Part shown: positions 23,321 to 34,741 of the stretch, piece after piece
Numbering within the stretch: the stretch's first letter is position 1
How the letters are laid out: the number at the start of each line of letters is the position of its first letter
Source of the DNA: Verticillium longisporum
Lineage: Eukaryota; Ascomycota; Sordariomycetes; Glomerellales; Plectosphaerellaceae
Reading direction: 5' to 3'
Assembly (NCBI GenBank): GCA_019188255.1
Contig: JAETXT010000006.1
Location: forward strand, 5,518,001 to 5,582,000
DNA: 64,000 nucleotides
Made by a program: the position numbers and the translations under genes
Notes under the pieces: generated by a model
The model's database searches: none
What the model was told of the DNA's origin: nothing
What the model saw: only the letters and a program-made list of their open reading frames with translations

Positions 23321-23556
23321 CTTTTGCCCCTTTGCAAGGCTTCTTTCCTATTGACACTTATGCTTCCTCTATTTGCCAGTTGCTTGCTGCTTCTCCTAAA
23401 CGCTGCCCAGGTATGTGGACATGAGCTGTGTCTCGCAATCATTTTGAGATCCCAAACCCTCCTCAAATGCTCTTGTTTGCCGCGTGAGGTTTATCACCAA
23501 CATCGTACGCTCTCCGCAAAATGACCGTTCCTTGCATTTATGAATGATGATTTCGA

Positions 23557-24945
23557 CTAGAAAGCAACAAGTCCAGCCACCATGACGACAAGTAAGACAA
23601 CGTGACAGTTGTACGTCGCCTGTGATGCTATGGACTTGTCATCCTCCTCCTCCTCAATTGCCTCATCGAGCTTGTAGCCCGCGTTGAACAGCAGCTTTCC
23701 ACCTTCCGCGCCGTTGACCGTTGTGCTATTCTCTCGAACGATTGAGCCCTCGAATGATAAACTGATCCTCAGAGTCACGTTCCACGGCCTCAATCCCTTA
23801 CCTTCGTAGGCTGCAGATTGCATCGGGTTGAAGTTGGATAGTTCAAAGGGCTCGCGCTCGTCAGGGTAGCATCCACCCTTCCGTTCTCCCATCCAAGGTA
23901 TCGCCTTGTCGAGACTGTTGTTGAGCGTGAGGGTCATCTGGTCCGCGCCGATGCCGGCCATCTCCATGGTTGCGCCCTTGTCAAGCCAGAACGTTGGATT
24001 TGACGAGTACCAGATCCGCTCGCCATTCTCGTCAAAGCCGTCATCGTCTTGTCTCCTCCTCTTCGATCCGTCGGACCCCCGCACCGTGTCAATGTCCTCT
24101 TCATCTTCATAGTATCTCTGATTCATGCTGCACACGCTCTTCACCGTGACATACTGGCTTGTATGCTTCCCCGGCCGCGGGAAGGAGCCAATGTAGTCCT
24201 TGCTATCGATGATGGGTGGCGCCTGGACGTACTCTGCTCGCGCGGAAAAGGTGCCGTCATCCTCGGCCGTGATGTTCGTGGGCCAGTACACGCGCGTCGC
24301 CTGCTCGAGGTCCGTCGCGTCCGAGTCGTCGTACCGGTTCGTCCAGTAGGGCGAGAAGACCGTGTTGTACTCGCGCGTGTAGTTGGAGATGACAAAGTCG
24401 CTCGACCGAATGTACACCCAGCGCTGCTTAAAGTCGACGGCGTCCCGGAGGGCGTGGTACTCGTGGGCCGGCTGGAAGCCGCGCAGGACCCAGTGCATCG
24501 GGTTCGTGTCCGACTCGTTGCCCGTCGGGGCGACGAGCACGAGCGCCGGGTACCTGCTCGTCTTGACGGCCCTGTCGTCGTTGTCGCAGACGTCGACTGG
24601 CTCCGACTCCTCGTCCCAGACCGTGTTGTGGGTGATGTGGTGGCGCACCGTGAGGGTGCCGTTGTAGTAGAGACCTGGCAGGCCGAAGGTTTCCAGGCGG
24701 GCAAAGTAGCCGCAGGGCGCTGAGTTGTCGGGGAGGGACGAGCCGTCATCGGTGCCGCTTCCGCTGCCGCTGCCGCTGCCACTGTCATGACCGCCGCTGT
24801 CGCCGCCTCCAAGGCCGGATGAAGAGTCATCGTCGTCGTTGCTGCTTCCACCTCCGCCACCTCCGCCACCGCCGCCCTTTCTCTGAGCGGCAGCTGAGCC
24901 GGCGAGGAGACAAACTAGAAGCCTCAATGTCGATAAGCGATGCAT
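23557..24945 (-). CDS. Secreted GPI-anchored glycoprotein, Gly/Ser/Asp-rich N-terminus
   Basis: An intronless 462-residue protein. The second Met (24945) was chosen because it begins a clean signal peptide (MHRLSTLRLLVCLLAGSAAAQ). A low-complexity linker follows: ten consecutive Gly, then SSNDDDDSSSGLGGG and alternating Ser-Gly. The globular part starts near CGYFARLETFGLPGLYYNG and contains four or more Cys and several N-glycosylation sites (NGT, NES, NYT, NIT, NST). The C-terminus ends in a hydrophobic tail (NCHVVLLVVMVAGLVAF) after a small-residue region, as expected for a GPI-anchor signal. No catalytic family is recognised. It is likely a cell-wall or plasma-membrane surface protein. The Gly and Ser-Gly tracts are encoded by GCC/ACC-type microsatellites that may vary in length. 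Confidence 0.75.
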   Translation of the reverse strand: MHRLSTLRLLVCLLAGSAAAQRKGGGGGGGGGGSSNDDDDSSSGLGGGDSGGHDSGSGSGSGSGTDDGSSLPDNSAPCGYFARLETFGLPGLYYNGTLTVRHHITHNTVWDEESEPVDVCDNDDRAVKTSRYPALVLVAPTGNESDTNPMHWVLRGFQPAHEYHALRDAVDFKQRWVYIRSSDFVISNYTREYNTVFSPYWTNRYDDSDATDLEQATRVYWPTNITAEDDGTFSARAEYVQAPPIIDSKDYIGSFPRPGKHTSQYVTVKSVCSMNQRYYEDEEDIDTVRGSDGSKRRRQDDDGFDENGERIWYSSNPTFWLDKGATMEMAGIGADQMTLTLNNSLDKAIPWMGERKGGCYPDEREPFELSNFNPMQSAAYEGKGLRPWNVTLRISLSFEGSIVRENSTTVNGAEGGKLLFNAGYKLDEAIEEEEDDKSIASQATYNCHVVLLVVMVAGLVAF

Positions 24946-25791
24946 GGTGGGCTGTGGAGTCCGAGGCACCGTCCGTCGGCGGGAGCAGGTTGCTCTCACA
25001 ACGGGATGCCCACCCTTTAAGCTAGACAGGTTCTGCCTTGCGCCGCCATCGGCAGCCTGAATGCAGCCCTAATTCTTCAGGATGGAGATCATAGGCCTTG
25101 TGAACCATGCACGGAGCATTATTTAGGCCGTATGACCCTGTGTAACAAGCTTCTTCAGACATTAGCCCATCCAGACACCCCCTGCAACGGCCGGGGTGGC
25201 TGTCTTACAGGTGTGCTAGCTCGCATCAAAATAGCGCCAACGAGGAGTTGCGGTGTCAAGCCCCATAACGATGCGGTGCACACTTTTGAATGCCATAGAC
25301 GCTCGGATGCTCAATAAAATTCATCATCTCTGGGAGCTTAATGTGGCCAGTTCGTTCCCGGGCAGACAGCGCATACAGCAGAGTATCCATTGAAACGAAG
25401 CTAAGGAATCTTGAGCACGATGGAGTAAAAATATCGTGTACCATTCGATTCGACTTCCATGGAAAGTGAAGATCTGCGTGGAGACGACAACTAGTGAGGT
25501 GCGTGAGATGACAAGGTGCAGTAGTTGGCGCCACATGCAGGGTCCGATTACACAACAGTGACCAGTGATGGGCTTTGAATGCTTGCCAATGGCCAGGAAT
25601 ACGATGGGAGCTGTCGGAGGCGGGGAATAGGCCCGTGAATAACCTTGATCTCAAATCACTGAAGCCTTCAAGAGAATGATGTAGGGCCTTGAAGCTGTGA
25701 TGAGCAAACTACCTCAGGCGAGCGCAGCATTTACATCATAGTTTCCTCGTATTCAGCTACCAAAGTCTATTTCGACAACAAGATCTCAAGA
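24946..25791. other. Intergenic, no gene seen
   Basis: It lies between the promoter of the GPI protein and the 3' end of the GH115 gene. Open frames here are short and not protein-like. Confidence 0.5.
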
Positions 25792-28700
25792 TCATTCAAG
25801 AAGCCGAGTCTCTGGGGGACCCAAGTAGGAATCTGGCACCCTGCCCTGCGTGCCAACCACAATCTTCTCAAGATAGACCTCGGGCGAGTTGGCCTGCCAT
25901 CTCAGCGTGTGCTTTCCAGGCGCAAGGTTGCCAAGCGCAACGGTCTTTTTCCACACGTGGTCCGCCACACCTGCCGTCCACTCTGGAGGCGTATCGCCCG
26001 CCTTGGCCGGCTGGCCCAGGACGCGCGTGAACTTTGCCGCCGCGTCATCAACGGACAGAGAGAACTCCATCGGCGTATTGGGGTCGGTGTCCAAAGCACC
26101 GTTAATGTACACTGTCGCGTTGACCTGGTTGCGCGTAGCCTGGCCGAGGATGTAGATGTCATATTCTAGCCAAGCTTTCTTTGCATCCTCTGGGGCCTTC
26201 TTTGCAGCCGCGTATGGGCGTAGTGCGACGGAGCCGGATTCGGATCGGGAGCCGAGGAGAGGTGCGTATTGGAAGCCGATCTCATCGCCGCTGGCTTCGC
26301 CTGATGACCTCTGGTGGTGAGGTCCTTCGATTGAGATATAACCGTCAGTTTCAGGGAAGCCCTTGAAGTCTGTAGGAGCGTTCAAGTTGAGTATGGGCAG
26401 GTGAACAATGTCGAAGTAGGGCTCTGGCTCCCACGAAACGCGAATTTCGACCGTTTTATTGAGCCCCGACGGCACAGACGCCCAGTCGATGCTGACATGG
26501 ATGCGTGCATCCGGTTCGTCGGCCGTGACTTGGCCCGACGTCTTGGAGAATCTGATCCACGACTCGGCCGCACCCACGGACCAAGGGATCGGCTTGCGCT
26601 GATCACCACGGTGGAACAGCTCGATGAAGCGAGACTCGGGTCCATGAGGTTGCATGAGGCGCATCCTCGGCGAAAAGCCGTCTTTCGTAGGCAGTGAAGG
26701 GTTGATAGAGGCGCAGATGCGGCCCTGTGACAGCGCGCTTCGCGATTGCTCGACGTAGATGCCCAGGTTCCCGAAACCGTAGTCAAAGTCCTGGCGTAGC
26801 TGGACGAAGGACAAGTTGGAAAGGACGTCACGCGACGACGGACGCCAGTCGGCAACGTTCATATCGAACTTGGGCGTCGCCATGATGCCCTTCCATTTGC
26901 CGCCGGCGATGGACGAGATCGTGGTCGTTCTCGAATTCGTCGATCAGCCTGTGAGCAACGGCGTTGGCCGAGTTTCGTCTTTCGAAGCCGTACTGCTGGT
27001 TCTTGCCCTGTCCCAGGACGATCGAAATGTAGTTATGCCCAGCTAACGCAGGATACAGAAGCGTGTGGTAGAGGGCGTCACGGCGATTGCGAGGCAGCCT
27101 GTCACTGATCGACTGAGCCAGTTCTGCGAGTGACTTCCAGGCTTTGACGATTTTGTCAGCTTCCTCGAAACTCAGCTGGGAGAATGTCGTGGGCTCGGTC
27201 GTCTCAAACTGCCGCATGCCGATCAGATGGCTATAGGCCAACCAAGCTGACGCGACGTCCTTGGCCACTTCAGCGCCGAAGTCTCTCTCGGCCAGGGTCT
27301 CGAGATACTGTGGTAGGCTGTCCAGGTCAAAACGTGTTTTATTCCACGCGAGATCCATCGCCAAATTGATGGGAACCTCAAGAGGTTTGATATCTCCAAC
27401 GTTAAGCACCCAGATGCGGTCTGCTCCGCGCTCGGCAGCTTGGAACAGCTCTTTGTATACTTTGGGCTGCGATAATTGTCAGTGGGTGGCGCGCTTTCCG
27501 AGGGATCTGGAGAGCCGTGATCTCTTACCAAGTTGTTGCAGTTTTGCCACTTCCAGCTCTTCGGTCGTCCAACGTAGGCAAAGTGGTAGTACAGCTATAG
27601 AGAGCCACATATAAATCAGCGTTCTGGGAGTTTTCAGGCATTAGGGAAGGGGCAAATGTATTTACGCCAATGCCTCCCGATCTTTTCCGCTCCTCTTCAG
27701 TTGGCAAGCGCTGCACATTACCCCAGTTGTCGTCGGTAAACATGAGCGTCACATCGTCAGGGGGCGTCAGGCCTGCGGCGTAGTAGGTCGCAACCTCCTT
27801 GTAAATAGTCCAGACCTCTGTATGCACGTATCAGCCCAAGCTGCACTCTGTACAGTCAAAGGCTCCAACTTACGTCGTGCGGCCGTCACGTTGCCGTAGT
27901 GCTTAGCCAGCAGTCCGCGCTGTGTCTCGAAGACATCTTCGAGGACAGCGATGGGATCAGCGGCGTTGATCGGTCCGTCATTCTCGCCGCGCATGCCCAG
28001 CGTGAAGTACGTCTCGTTCTGGCCCGCGCGCCGAATGCCCTCGTCCATGAACTTGACGACATTGTCCTTGTTCTCCACCCAATTCCACTTGCCTGCCGGG
28101 TTGAGCGTCCACTCATTCGACGCCCGCTGCATGGGCTCGTGGTGGCTCGTCGACACGACGATGCCGTAGTCGCTCGCCAGCTGCTGGCTCCGGCTGTCGT
28201 CGGTGAAGAAGATGCGACCCGGCTTGGGGACGAAGCTCGCCCACATGGCGGGCCAGATGAAGTTTGCCTTGAGGCGGAGGAGCAGGTCGTAGACGCGCTC
28301 GTAGAATTCGGCGTCGAAGGTGTAGTCTGTTCTGTCTGCGTGGTTCGCCCACCAGCCGGTCAGAGCAGGGGCTTCGTCGTTGATGAAGATGCCGCGGAAC
28401 TTGACGCTCGGCTCGCCGAGGGTCAATGTCTTGTCGAGGGCGTAGATCCTCCTGTGCTTGGTTACGGGGACGTCCGCCCACCAGTGCAGGCTGCCATCGC
28501 GGCTTGTTAGCAATGCTTGATACAGAAACCGACCATAGTAAAAGGCCATGACGTGGTACTTGGAGAATTTGACTCACGGAGACTTTCCACTCTGTTCCGA
28601 CAATGTGTAGACGCCAAACATGGCGCCACGCATGTCGCTGCCAGCGATGACCAGCGCATGCTGAACGCCAGGCAGAGGATCCTTGACCAGGGTGGTGTGG

Positions 28701-29101
28701 AAAGACTCCCACTTGCCACGAAGACCTTCAACATCAACTTTGTTCGCGCGCTCGAGGGCCTGCAGGAGCGGGGAGTCGACGGTCGCGGCAATAATGACAG
28801 CTTGAGGAGAAGTACGAGAGCCAGAGTCGCTGGTCTGGTTGGCGCCTCGCCATGCTTTGACAGGTGGCTTGCGGCCCGTGATTTGCTCCAGGTCCTCGGC
28901 CAGGCTATTTACGGCAATCTTGATACCGACCGGATCATTATCATCGTAAAGGATGGTGGCGCTCTGGATTTCAACGGCCCCGGCGGATGGCTCGAATCCC
29001 ACGAGCTTTTCTTGGATGCTCGCAGCGACAAGAAACGGCAAATTGAAGAACTGCAGAAAGATCGCAGCCAGCAGGATCACAGCCCTTGACGATTGAGCCA
29101 T
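25792..29101 (-). CDS. GH115 xylan alpha-1,2-glucuronidase, one frameshift
   Basis: Five exons: 29101-28578, 28490-27874, 27817-27666, 27594-27529 and 27466-25792, about 1010 residues after correction. The N-terminus is a signal peptide (AVILLAAIFLQFFNLPFLVAA). Family GH115 landmarks are present: SPLHWWADVPV, FRGIFINDEAPALTGW, LKANFIWPAMW, NDYGIVVSTSHHEPM-like (SDYGIVVSTSHHEPM), LGMRGENDG and LMFTDDNWGNVQRLP. The enzyme removes 4-O-methyl-glucuronic acid side chains from glucuronoxylan outside the cell, helping hemicellulose breakdown. Between 26912 and 26930 the frame shifts: after DEFEND the family-like SSIAGGKWKGIM lies in the next frame. Removing one base makes the last exon an exact fit. 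No splice site explains the change. This is either one consensus error or a newly inactivated gene, because the rest is well preserved. Confidence 0.88.
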
Positions 29102-30119
29102 GACAGTCGCGATGTAAAGATTCTGGCGAAACCCGCTGTGCTACATGTGTCGTGTTATCTTGAAATATCTGTGCCTGGACCCCAGCATTATTATGTGCCC
29201 CAATTCCCTGCCCCAATTGCCCTTTGCAAGAATCGCAGCTTTGGAGGACGATGAAACCCTGTCATGCATGCTGCCGATCATCATCATGCCGGCCTCAATC
29301 AAGCGGGCAGATGTCGACATTGTGTCCAGAGCATAGGAAGCAACAGCGTCGCAACAGTGGGCTCGGCCTGCTTTGACCCGCAGACGAGGTACTATTCGCC
29401 TGCCCAAAAAGGACGTCATGTCGTGGGCGAGGGTCTGGTGCGGAGTGTGAGAGCAACATGAAGGTTGGTGTGTACCCCCGCAGTGAATGGAAGATGCGGA
29501 GGCGGAAAGGCGTCTTCGTACTTGGGAGGGTTCTCGCCAGACCAAGATTGGTGGACCAAACCGGGGGAAACGTCCGATCTCAGCCTGCCGCGATGAGATG
29601 AGCCGACAGGTTTGCGCTACTACGTTGTCACTTTGCCATCTCATTTCGGGCTTCACTTCTATTCGCAGGCTGCAGTGCAGGTTCGTTGTAGTGGGTCAGT
29701 CACCTGGGGAAGCATCTTGCGGGGATGTCGATCAGGGTTGTGGAGGAGGCCTTTGGGATGCTCACCCCTTGGACCAGCGGCATGTTTGGACCGAGGCCAG
29801 ATTCTATGTGTAGCATCACGGGTCCCAACGTCGACCTTGTGCTGCAAGACCAAGGCTCACGGGCGTGGTATGTATGGCAGTTACATGAATGGTACTCCAA
29901 CTTGGTTTACACAAAATGAACATGATCCAGGTAGCATACTGATGAGTGTCTCGTCAAAGAGTGACCTCGAGTCTTCTTCAAGTCCTTCCCTTCATCCGTT
30001 CTGTTATCTTTCCTTTCGTCCCCTCTTCATCCTTTCCTCCATGTATACCTCCTTCATCTCCTCTCTTCACCCTCAGTTCCAGATGGAGGGCAGACCCAAC
30101 GCTAATAACCAGCACAAAT
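29102..30119. other. Intergenic, no gene seen
   Basis: Promoter region of the GH115 gene and the 3' flank of the repeat-bearing membrane protein. A C/T-rich stretch runs from about 29980 to 30080. No further gene was supported. Confidence 0.5.
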
Positions 30120-31680
30120 CTAGTTGGCTGAAGCCGACCGTTCGGAGCCCTCGGAAGCCACAAGGCGGGGTGGCCGAGTTCCTGGGGGTGGGAGGACGGC
30201 AGGGATGGCGATGGCAGCTGCGGGGAATGGGGTCAGGGGCCGAGGACCAGACCGAATGCGGACCTCGACGCGGGGGCCGAGACGGGCAGCGACAGGGATG
30301 GTCAGCTCGGTGGACGAGGAAAGGACACTCGGAGAAGGACCTCCACGGACGCCGCCAGCCAAGTTGTCGAGCTCGACGCCCACGTCGCAGCGAGCAATGG
30401 GGGCGCTGGCGAAGAAGATGCCGGCCACGACCACAAAGGTGAACGCCAGGACGACCGGAGCAATCATTATGGTGGGCCGGTATTTGTCGGGGTCTGCGTA
30501 GTGAACTGCCATGACCACGACTGCCGAGACGCCGAGGCTGATCAGAACCACGACTGTCACTACAATGCGGATGACTCTGGGGTTGCGGTCCCTGAGACAG
30601 CTGTTGACAATGTCTAGAAAGCGCTGACAGAGCTCTGGTCTGTTGCGGCCACCTTGGCTGTTCAAGATGGGGAGAGAATCTTCTGGGTCCTCGGTGGGGT
30701 GGCTCGCATGAGGCGTATTGAAGAAGCTCCTGCGTATGTTCACCAGCTCTGGAGTTGAAATGCGCCGAGCCAAGTTGCCAAGAAGGCGGTCTTCGACTGT
30801 CTGGGCCGGGGCGGTGTCTCTCAGAGCCATGAGCAAAGTCTCAATGGCGGCAGCATTGTGCGAGGCTTCTTGATCACCTTGGGCATCGTTCTCTTCGTTT
30901 GCATCGCGGGCTGGGAGAGAATCAGAAGCCAAGCTCTGGTCATGTTGATAGTCTTTGTCGGCAGCAGGGTGATGGGCTGAAGGAAGGCGCGGTTAGATGC
31001 TTTCAGGCCACAAATGAACCAACGACAAGGGGGAGCTCACCAAGAAGTGCTAAATCGCGGGCAGGAATAGTGAGAGAATCGATTCGGGCAAACTTCTTTT
31101 TCTCCCGCTCATGGAAATCGTCGCTGTCTCTTTCATTCTCACTCTTGCTTGCATGCTGGCTCATGCTGTCAAGGGTCCCACTGCGGGACGTAGTCGAGCC
31201 ACGAGGCGTGGCATTCTGCAGAGGCCAACGAGCCCGCGAGCTTGGCATTTTGGCAGCATGATCCAAGAGGGCATACTGCGAGAGATGGGATCCCTGCACC
31301 GAGCCTTGCACATGAAAGTACTGGCCTTGTTCGGAAGAGGTCGTGAACGATGCTGCAGCATTGCAAGGGAAAGTGCCCTGGCCATCATGAGACGTGCTGC
31401 CTCTGATCGGACCACTATCATGAGTGACGCCATGGATAGCTAGATCATGATGTCCGCTGCGTTCATGATGGTCGCCGCGTTCATGATGGTCGCGGCGTTC
31501 ATGATAGTCGCGGCGTTCATGATGGTCGCCGCGTTCATGTTCATTGGCGGGTTGAGAAGCTCTGACTTCGGTTCCATCATCACTGCCCGATTGGGAATCC
31601 TTCAGCTGACGAGGGGGGCTGGAAAGCTCCGCGATACACTGTCGACAGTGGCAACCTTTGGCATGCGAAAGACACTCCAT
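30120..31680 (-). CDS. Two-helix membrane protein with His-Glu-Arg repeats
   Basis: Two exons, 31680-31041 and 30976-30120 (GTGAGC donor, CAG acceptor), 498 residues. The N-terminus has a small Cys/His cluster (CLSHAKGCHCRQC). Residues about 45-75 are a six-residue repeat read as HERGDH, HERRDY, HERRDH, HERGDH, HERSGH, encoded by an 18-base minisatellite. The long middle is hydrophilic, with Ser and His. Two hydrophobic helices follow in exon 2 (VIRIVVTVVVLISLGVSAVVV and IMIAPVVLAFTFVVVAGIFFA) separated by a short YADPDKYRPT loop, with a Pro/Ser/Arg-rich tail after. No known family. The His/Asp/Glu repeat could bind metal, an inference from composition only. No lesion was seen. Confidence 0.7.
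31443..31540 (+). repeat. 18-bp coding minisatellite
   Basis: Four full copies of an 18-base unit (GTTCATGATGGTCGCCGC with C/G and G/A variants) from 31461 to 31532, flanked by degenerate partial copies. It lies inside the minus-strand membrane-protein gene and encodes the six-residue His-Glu-Arg repeat, so copy-number change would preserve the frame. Confidence 0.9.
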
Positions 31681-32601
31681 GGTTACTTTTGATGCTGCTA
31701 TCGGTTCTCTTTGTGGCTCTAAGCAATACCTGACAGCGCTGGAATGTCAGTCAGGTCGATTCAGCTGCGTATATCAAGCCCGTAAGCTCTTATCCGCTAC
31801 CTACGCAAGTTCAACAGCTCGCAGATTAGGCTCCTCAACTCGATGAACTACGTGATACAGGAATAGGTTAGTGATCATTCATTTCAGGCTCTTCAATCCA
31901 AAAGCACACTCAAGCCTTATGCGGGCATGAGGCATGAGTGGCATGGAGCTATTACGCAAGCTCGGAAAGCGGAGAAGTCGTACATACCTAGCAGAGCTAT
32001 AGCTTGTCGAATGGTCGCTTAGAATCGAGAAAGGTTCATTATGACCGCATGCGAGCGCTTTGGATATCAACTGAATCTTCGTGATGATTGCGCGGGGACC
32101 CGGCGTCGAGAGCCTTCAGTTTGGTGATGCGTAACTGCTGTGCTTAGTCGCTTTGCGGGTAGGGAGTAGTAGGAGGGGACAGAAAAGCAAGACCTGGCGT
32201 GCGGGCGTGTTGATGCCTTTTCGTGCGTGTTATTTTGGCAGGCAAGAACGCGTTCTTGCCCAGGCCATAGCCCTCTGATTCATAAGTGCTTTGTGTCCTG
32301 AGAGCAGGGTGCAGGACATAAACAACAACATCATCCTGTTGATATTCCTGAAATCACAGCTTTGCGCGAAAGGCTCAGCTTATCCTGATGAAAGGCCTAT
32401 TAGAGCGCATGATGGTGGCATTTGAAGTAGGCTTTTTTAAATAGTTGAATTCAATCTATAGTGAATAATGTTCCCATTTCTGTATGACAATAGCTCTTCA
32501 AGCCCAACAAGGCTTTCAGAGCTTGATCGACAGCCCACGCACGCGACCAAGAGGGACGTCCAACCACCTTTCTGGATAAACAGCACAGTAGGACCAGACA
32601 A
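31681..32601. other. Intergenic, no gene seen
   Basis: Contains the presumed promoter of the membrane-protein gene and the 3' flank of the Cys-rich gene. No open frame here is protein-like. Confidence 0.5.
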
Positions 32602-33630
32602 TCAATGTAAAGACCTCCTCCAGGGCCAGAACCGACCTCCAACATGCCAATCTTTGCATTGCCCCGATTCGCATCTGCCAGTATACTCGTAGTGGGTCTT
32701 CCCATAACCTGATGCCGGTTGAATGTGATCAGAAGTGCTCCGTGCCTTCTTGTATCCCCTCTCATGCTTGTGCCAGTCGGTGTTCTGTCTTCTTCCTTCC
32801 CCCGCAAGGTTAAGGTAGTCTTGGTGATAGTTCTCCGCTTGTCGAGTTTGTTGCTTCGCTTGCACGTGATCCATCTCATCCACCCTCATATCTTTCCTGT
32901 AGAAGCTGTTAAGCCGATCAAACTCTTCGAACTCGCTGCCGCGGCCTTCGCGTCGCCGCCACTCTTCCAGTCCACCCACTCGCCGATCCCCCCTCCTTTC
33001 CAAGCTTCGCGGATATCGCTTCCACGCTCGCCACAAGTCTTCAAAATGCTCGACTGCCACCTCGAGGTTGTCTGCATGCTCCTTAGAGTTTTCCACTTTC
33101 TTCTGCCACTCGCACCTGCAAGAGCCGTGCGCATATCTGTGTTTCTTGTCGTGCTTACGGGCGGTGTAGAGCGCCTTGTCGATTTCCAGCACGGCGTGGT
33201 CGAGAATGCGTCCGACTTCGAGCAACTCGTCTCGTGCCCGCCGAAACTCGACGCTTTCGATCGGACAGGTATATGGCTTCGAGCCGCCGGGTGCAGAGCG
33301 TATAGGGAAAATGTTGCCATCAAAGATAGGTAAGTCGCGCCAGGATGCGCCGCGTTCGTGCTCGCTGAAATGCACACTCCGTGGTACATGTTCCTGGATA
33401 TGCATGTGGTAGATAACAGGTTTGCGGCACCTTCGGGGGCAATCGTAATGTCGAACAGTCCGGACGCAGCAACCGTGATGGCGGCAGCGGCTCTCGGATG
33501 GGATGTGGTGATTTGGCTTACAGACACACAGAATCGGAGCGGCGTATGGGTCAACTAGCAGGTTTCGCCCGTCACATATCACGGGCCGCGTGTCGCACTT
33601 TAGGGTGTGGGTGTAGACGCGGTAACACAT
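32602..33630 (-). CDS. Conserved fungal Cys-rich protein (MCYRV type)
   Basis: A single exon of 342 residues starting MCYRVYTHTLKCDTRP, the style in which a common but uncharacterised fungal family begins; an in-frame upstream ATG at 33765 is possible but less likely. The N-terminal half has many Cys and His (LCVCKPNHH, SRCRHHGCCVRTVRHYDCPRRC) that could form one or more zinc sites. The second half is strongly charged and likely helical (FRRARDELLEVGRILDHAVLE, KKVENSKEHADNLEVAVEHF), then Arg/Lys/His-rich to the end. There is no signal peptide or membrane helix, so a cytosolic or nuclear protein is expected. Function unknown. Confidence 0.65.
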   Translation of the reverse strand: MCYRVYTHTLKCDTRPVICDGRNLLVDPYAAPILCVCKPNHHIPSESRCRHHGCCVRTVRHYDCPRRCRKPVIYHMHIQEHVPRSVHFSEHERGASWRDLPIFDGNIFPIRSAPGGSKPYTCPIESVEFRRARDELLEVGRILDHAVLEIDKALYTARKHDKKHRYAHGSCRCEWQKKVENSKEHADNLEVAVEHFEDLWRAWKRYPRSLERRGDRRVGGLEEWRRREGRGSEFEEFDRLNSFYRKDMRVDEMDHVQAKQQTRQAENYHQDYLNLAGEGRRQNTDWHKHERGYKKARSTSDHIQPASGYGKTHYEYTGRCESGQCKDWHVGGRFWPWRRSLH

Positions 33631-34208
33631 TTTCGTCAGCGACGGTGTTGTGACCACGTTGTGGGTGCTTGGTCGAGATGGAAAAATATGCGAAATAAGC
33701 ACTGTCACCGGCCGGAAGTAACAGACGGGCTGGGCTGATGTTCTTGGGACATTCTTTTGACTCAAACTTGCTTGATCTCGCCGTCTTTTTAGTCGGGTTT
33801 GGTATCAGATGCCCCTGAACAGGGCTATTGTGTTGGCGGGCGTGGCTTTGACTCGAAAGTCAAATGCTGCCCAACAACACAAAGACACAGTCCAACATGC
33901 ATATTATCTTTGTATGGCGCCTTGTGAGTCGCTAACAAGACGTTGGCTAGCACAAGGACCTCAAAAGAAATGTCAGCAAACGTATTTTGGGTATGGCTCG
34001 TGCTGTCGCTTTCGTCCGTCGCTTTGTGCGCCGTCGACCAACTTTTCCTCAGTTAGAGTCGCGAGAGTGGCGAGGTGATTGGCGCATACTTCGAGAGGTC
34101 TGCTTATATTGTAAATTCCCAAGCCAGGAACCACCCTTCGTCCTCGAGAGGTCTTGCCAGTCGATCGCGGTAAGTGCAAGCTGCTTCGTGTGTCTCCATT
34201 CTGAATCG
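33631..34208. other. Intergenic between divergent genes
   Basis: Shared upstream region of the Cys-rich gene (minus) and the small beta-rich protein (plus). No gene is supported inside. Confidence 0.5.
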
Positions 34209-34741
34209 ATGCCTGCCCCAGAGCATCCTACAATGTCTGCCGAGGAGAAAGTTGGTAGGTTCAGCCACTGACTTATATTGTAGGGGTAGCTAGCTTAACA
34301 ACCCACGCAATCAGGTGCCATTGTCAGCCTCGGGTCTCCCGAGGAAGGAGGCGGCATTTGGAGTGTTAAGCAAGTCAAAACTGCCCACATCCTCCCTCCT
34401 GGAAGACAGTGAAAGCTGTATCGATCTCGACTGGGGCTATGGTCCGGTGAATGTACGTCGAGAGTATGTTTTGCAAGATTCGTCTAACATATCCTAAGAT
34501 CATTGGCTATGTCGACACGTACACTTTGAAGATTGGAGTCACTATCAGCCTTCTCGGTATCAGCCTTGGTGACATTGTTGAAAACCTCAAAGATGGCGTT
34601 GTTTTGAACATCGAACTTTTCCTGGCTGTTGGCGCCATTAGGCTTTATCTGAAGAACGGGAACGAGGTTTGGGTGGCGCTTGACATCAGGGTCAAGTTCA
34701 ACGGATCGTACGACAGTCACTACAAGATTGTCAGCTTCTAG
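34209..34741 (+). CDS. Small conserved beta-rich hypothetical protein
   Basis: Three exons, 34209-34254, 34328-34452 and 34499-34741, give 137 residues. The splice choice matters. Using the CAG at 34325-34327 as acceptor keeps the frame open (KEAAFGVLSK...EDSESCIDLDWGYGPVN), whereas the earlier CAG leads to a stop. Exon 3 encodes alternating hydrophobic strands (YTLKIGVTISLLGISLGDIVENLKDGVVLNIELFL ends this run in two parts) and ends RLYLKNGNEVWVALD...YKIVSF, a pattern I associate with small single-domain fungal proteins of unknown function. No signal peptide or helix anchors it. The N-terminal splice is the least certain part. Confidence 0.6.

Noticed and set aside
24049..24723. 224-codon plus-strand frame
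   Set aside because: Antisense of the GPI-anchored protein gene; Arg/Val-rich shadow.
31443..31540. CRISPR-like direct repeats
   Set aside because: Units are contiguous and in a coding frame; no spacers, and the genome is eukaryotic.
31447..31692. Hydrophobic plus-strand frame with Met-Val-Ala-Ala-Phe repeats
   Set aside because: Antisense reading of the 18-bp minisatellite of the minus-strand gene; no start context or continuation.
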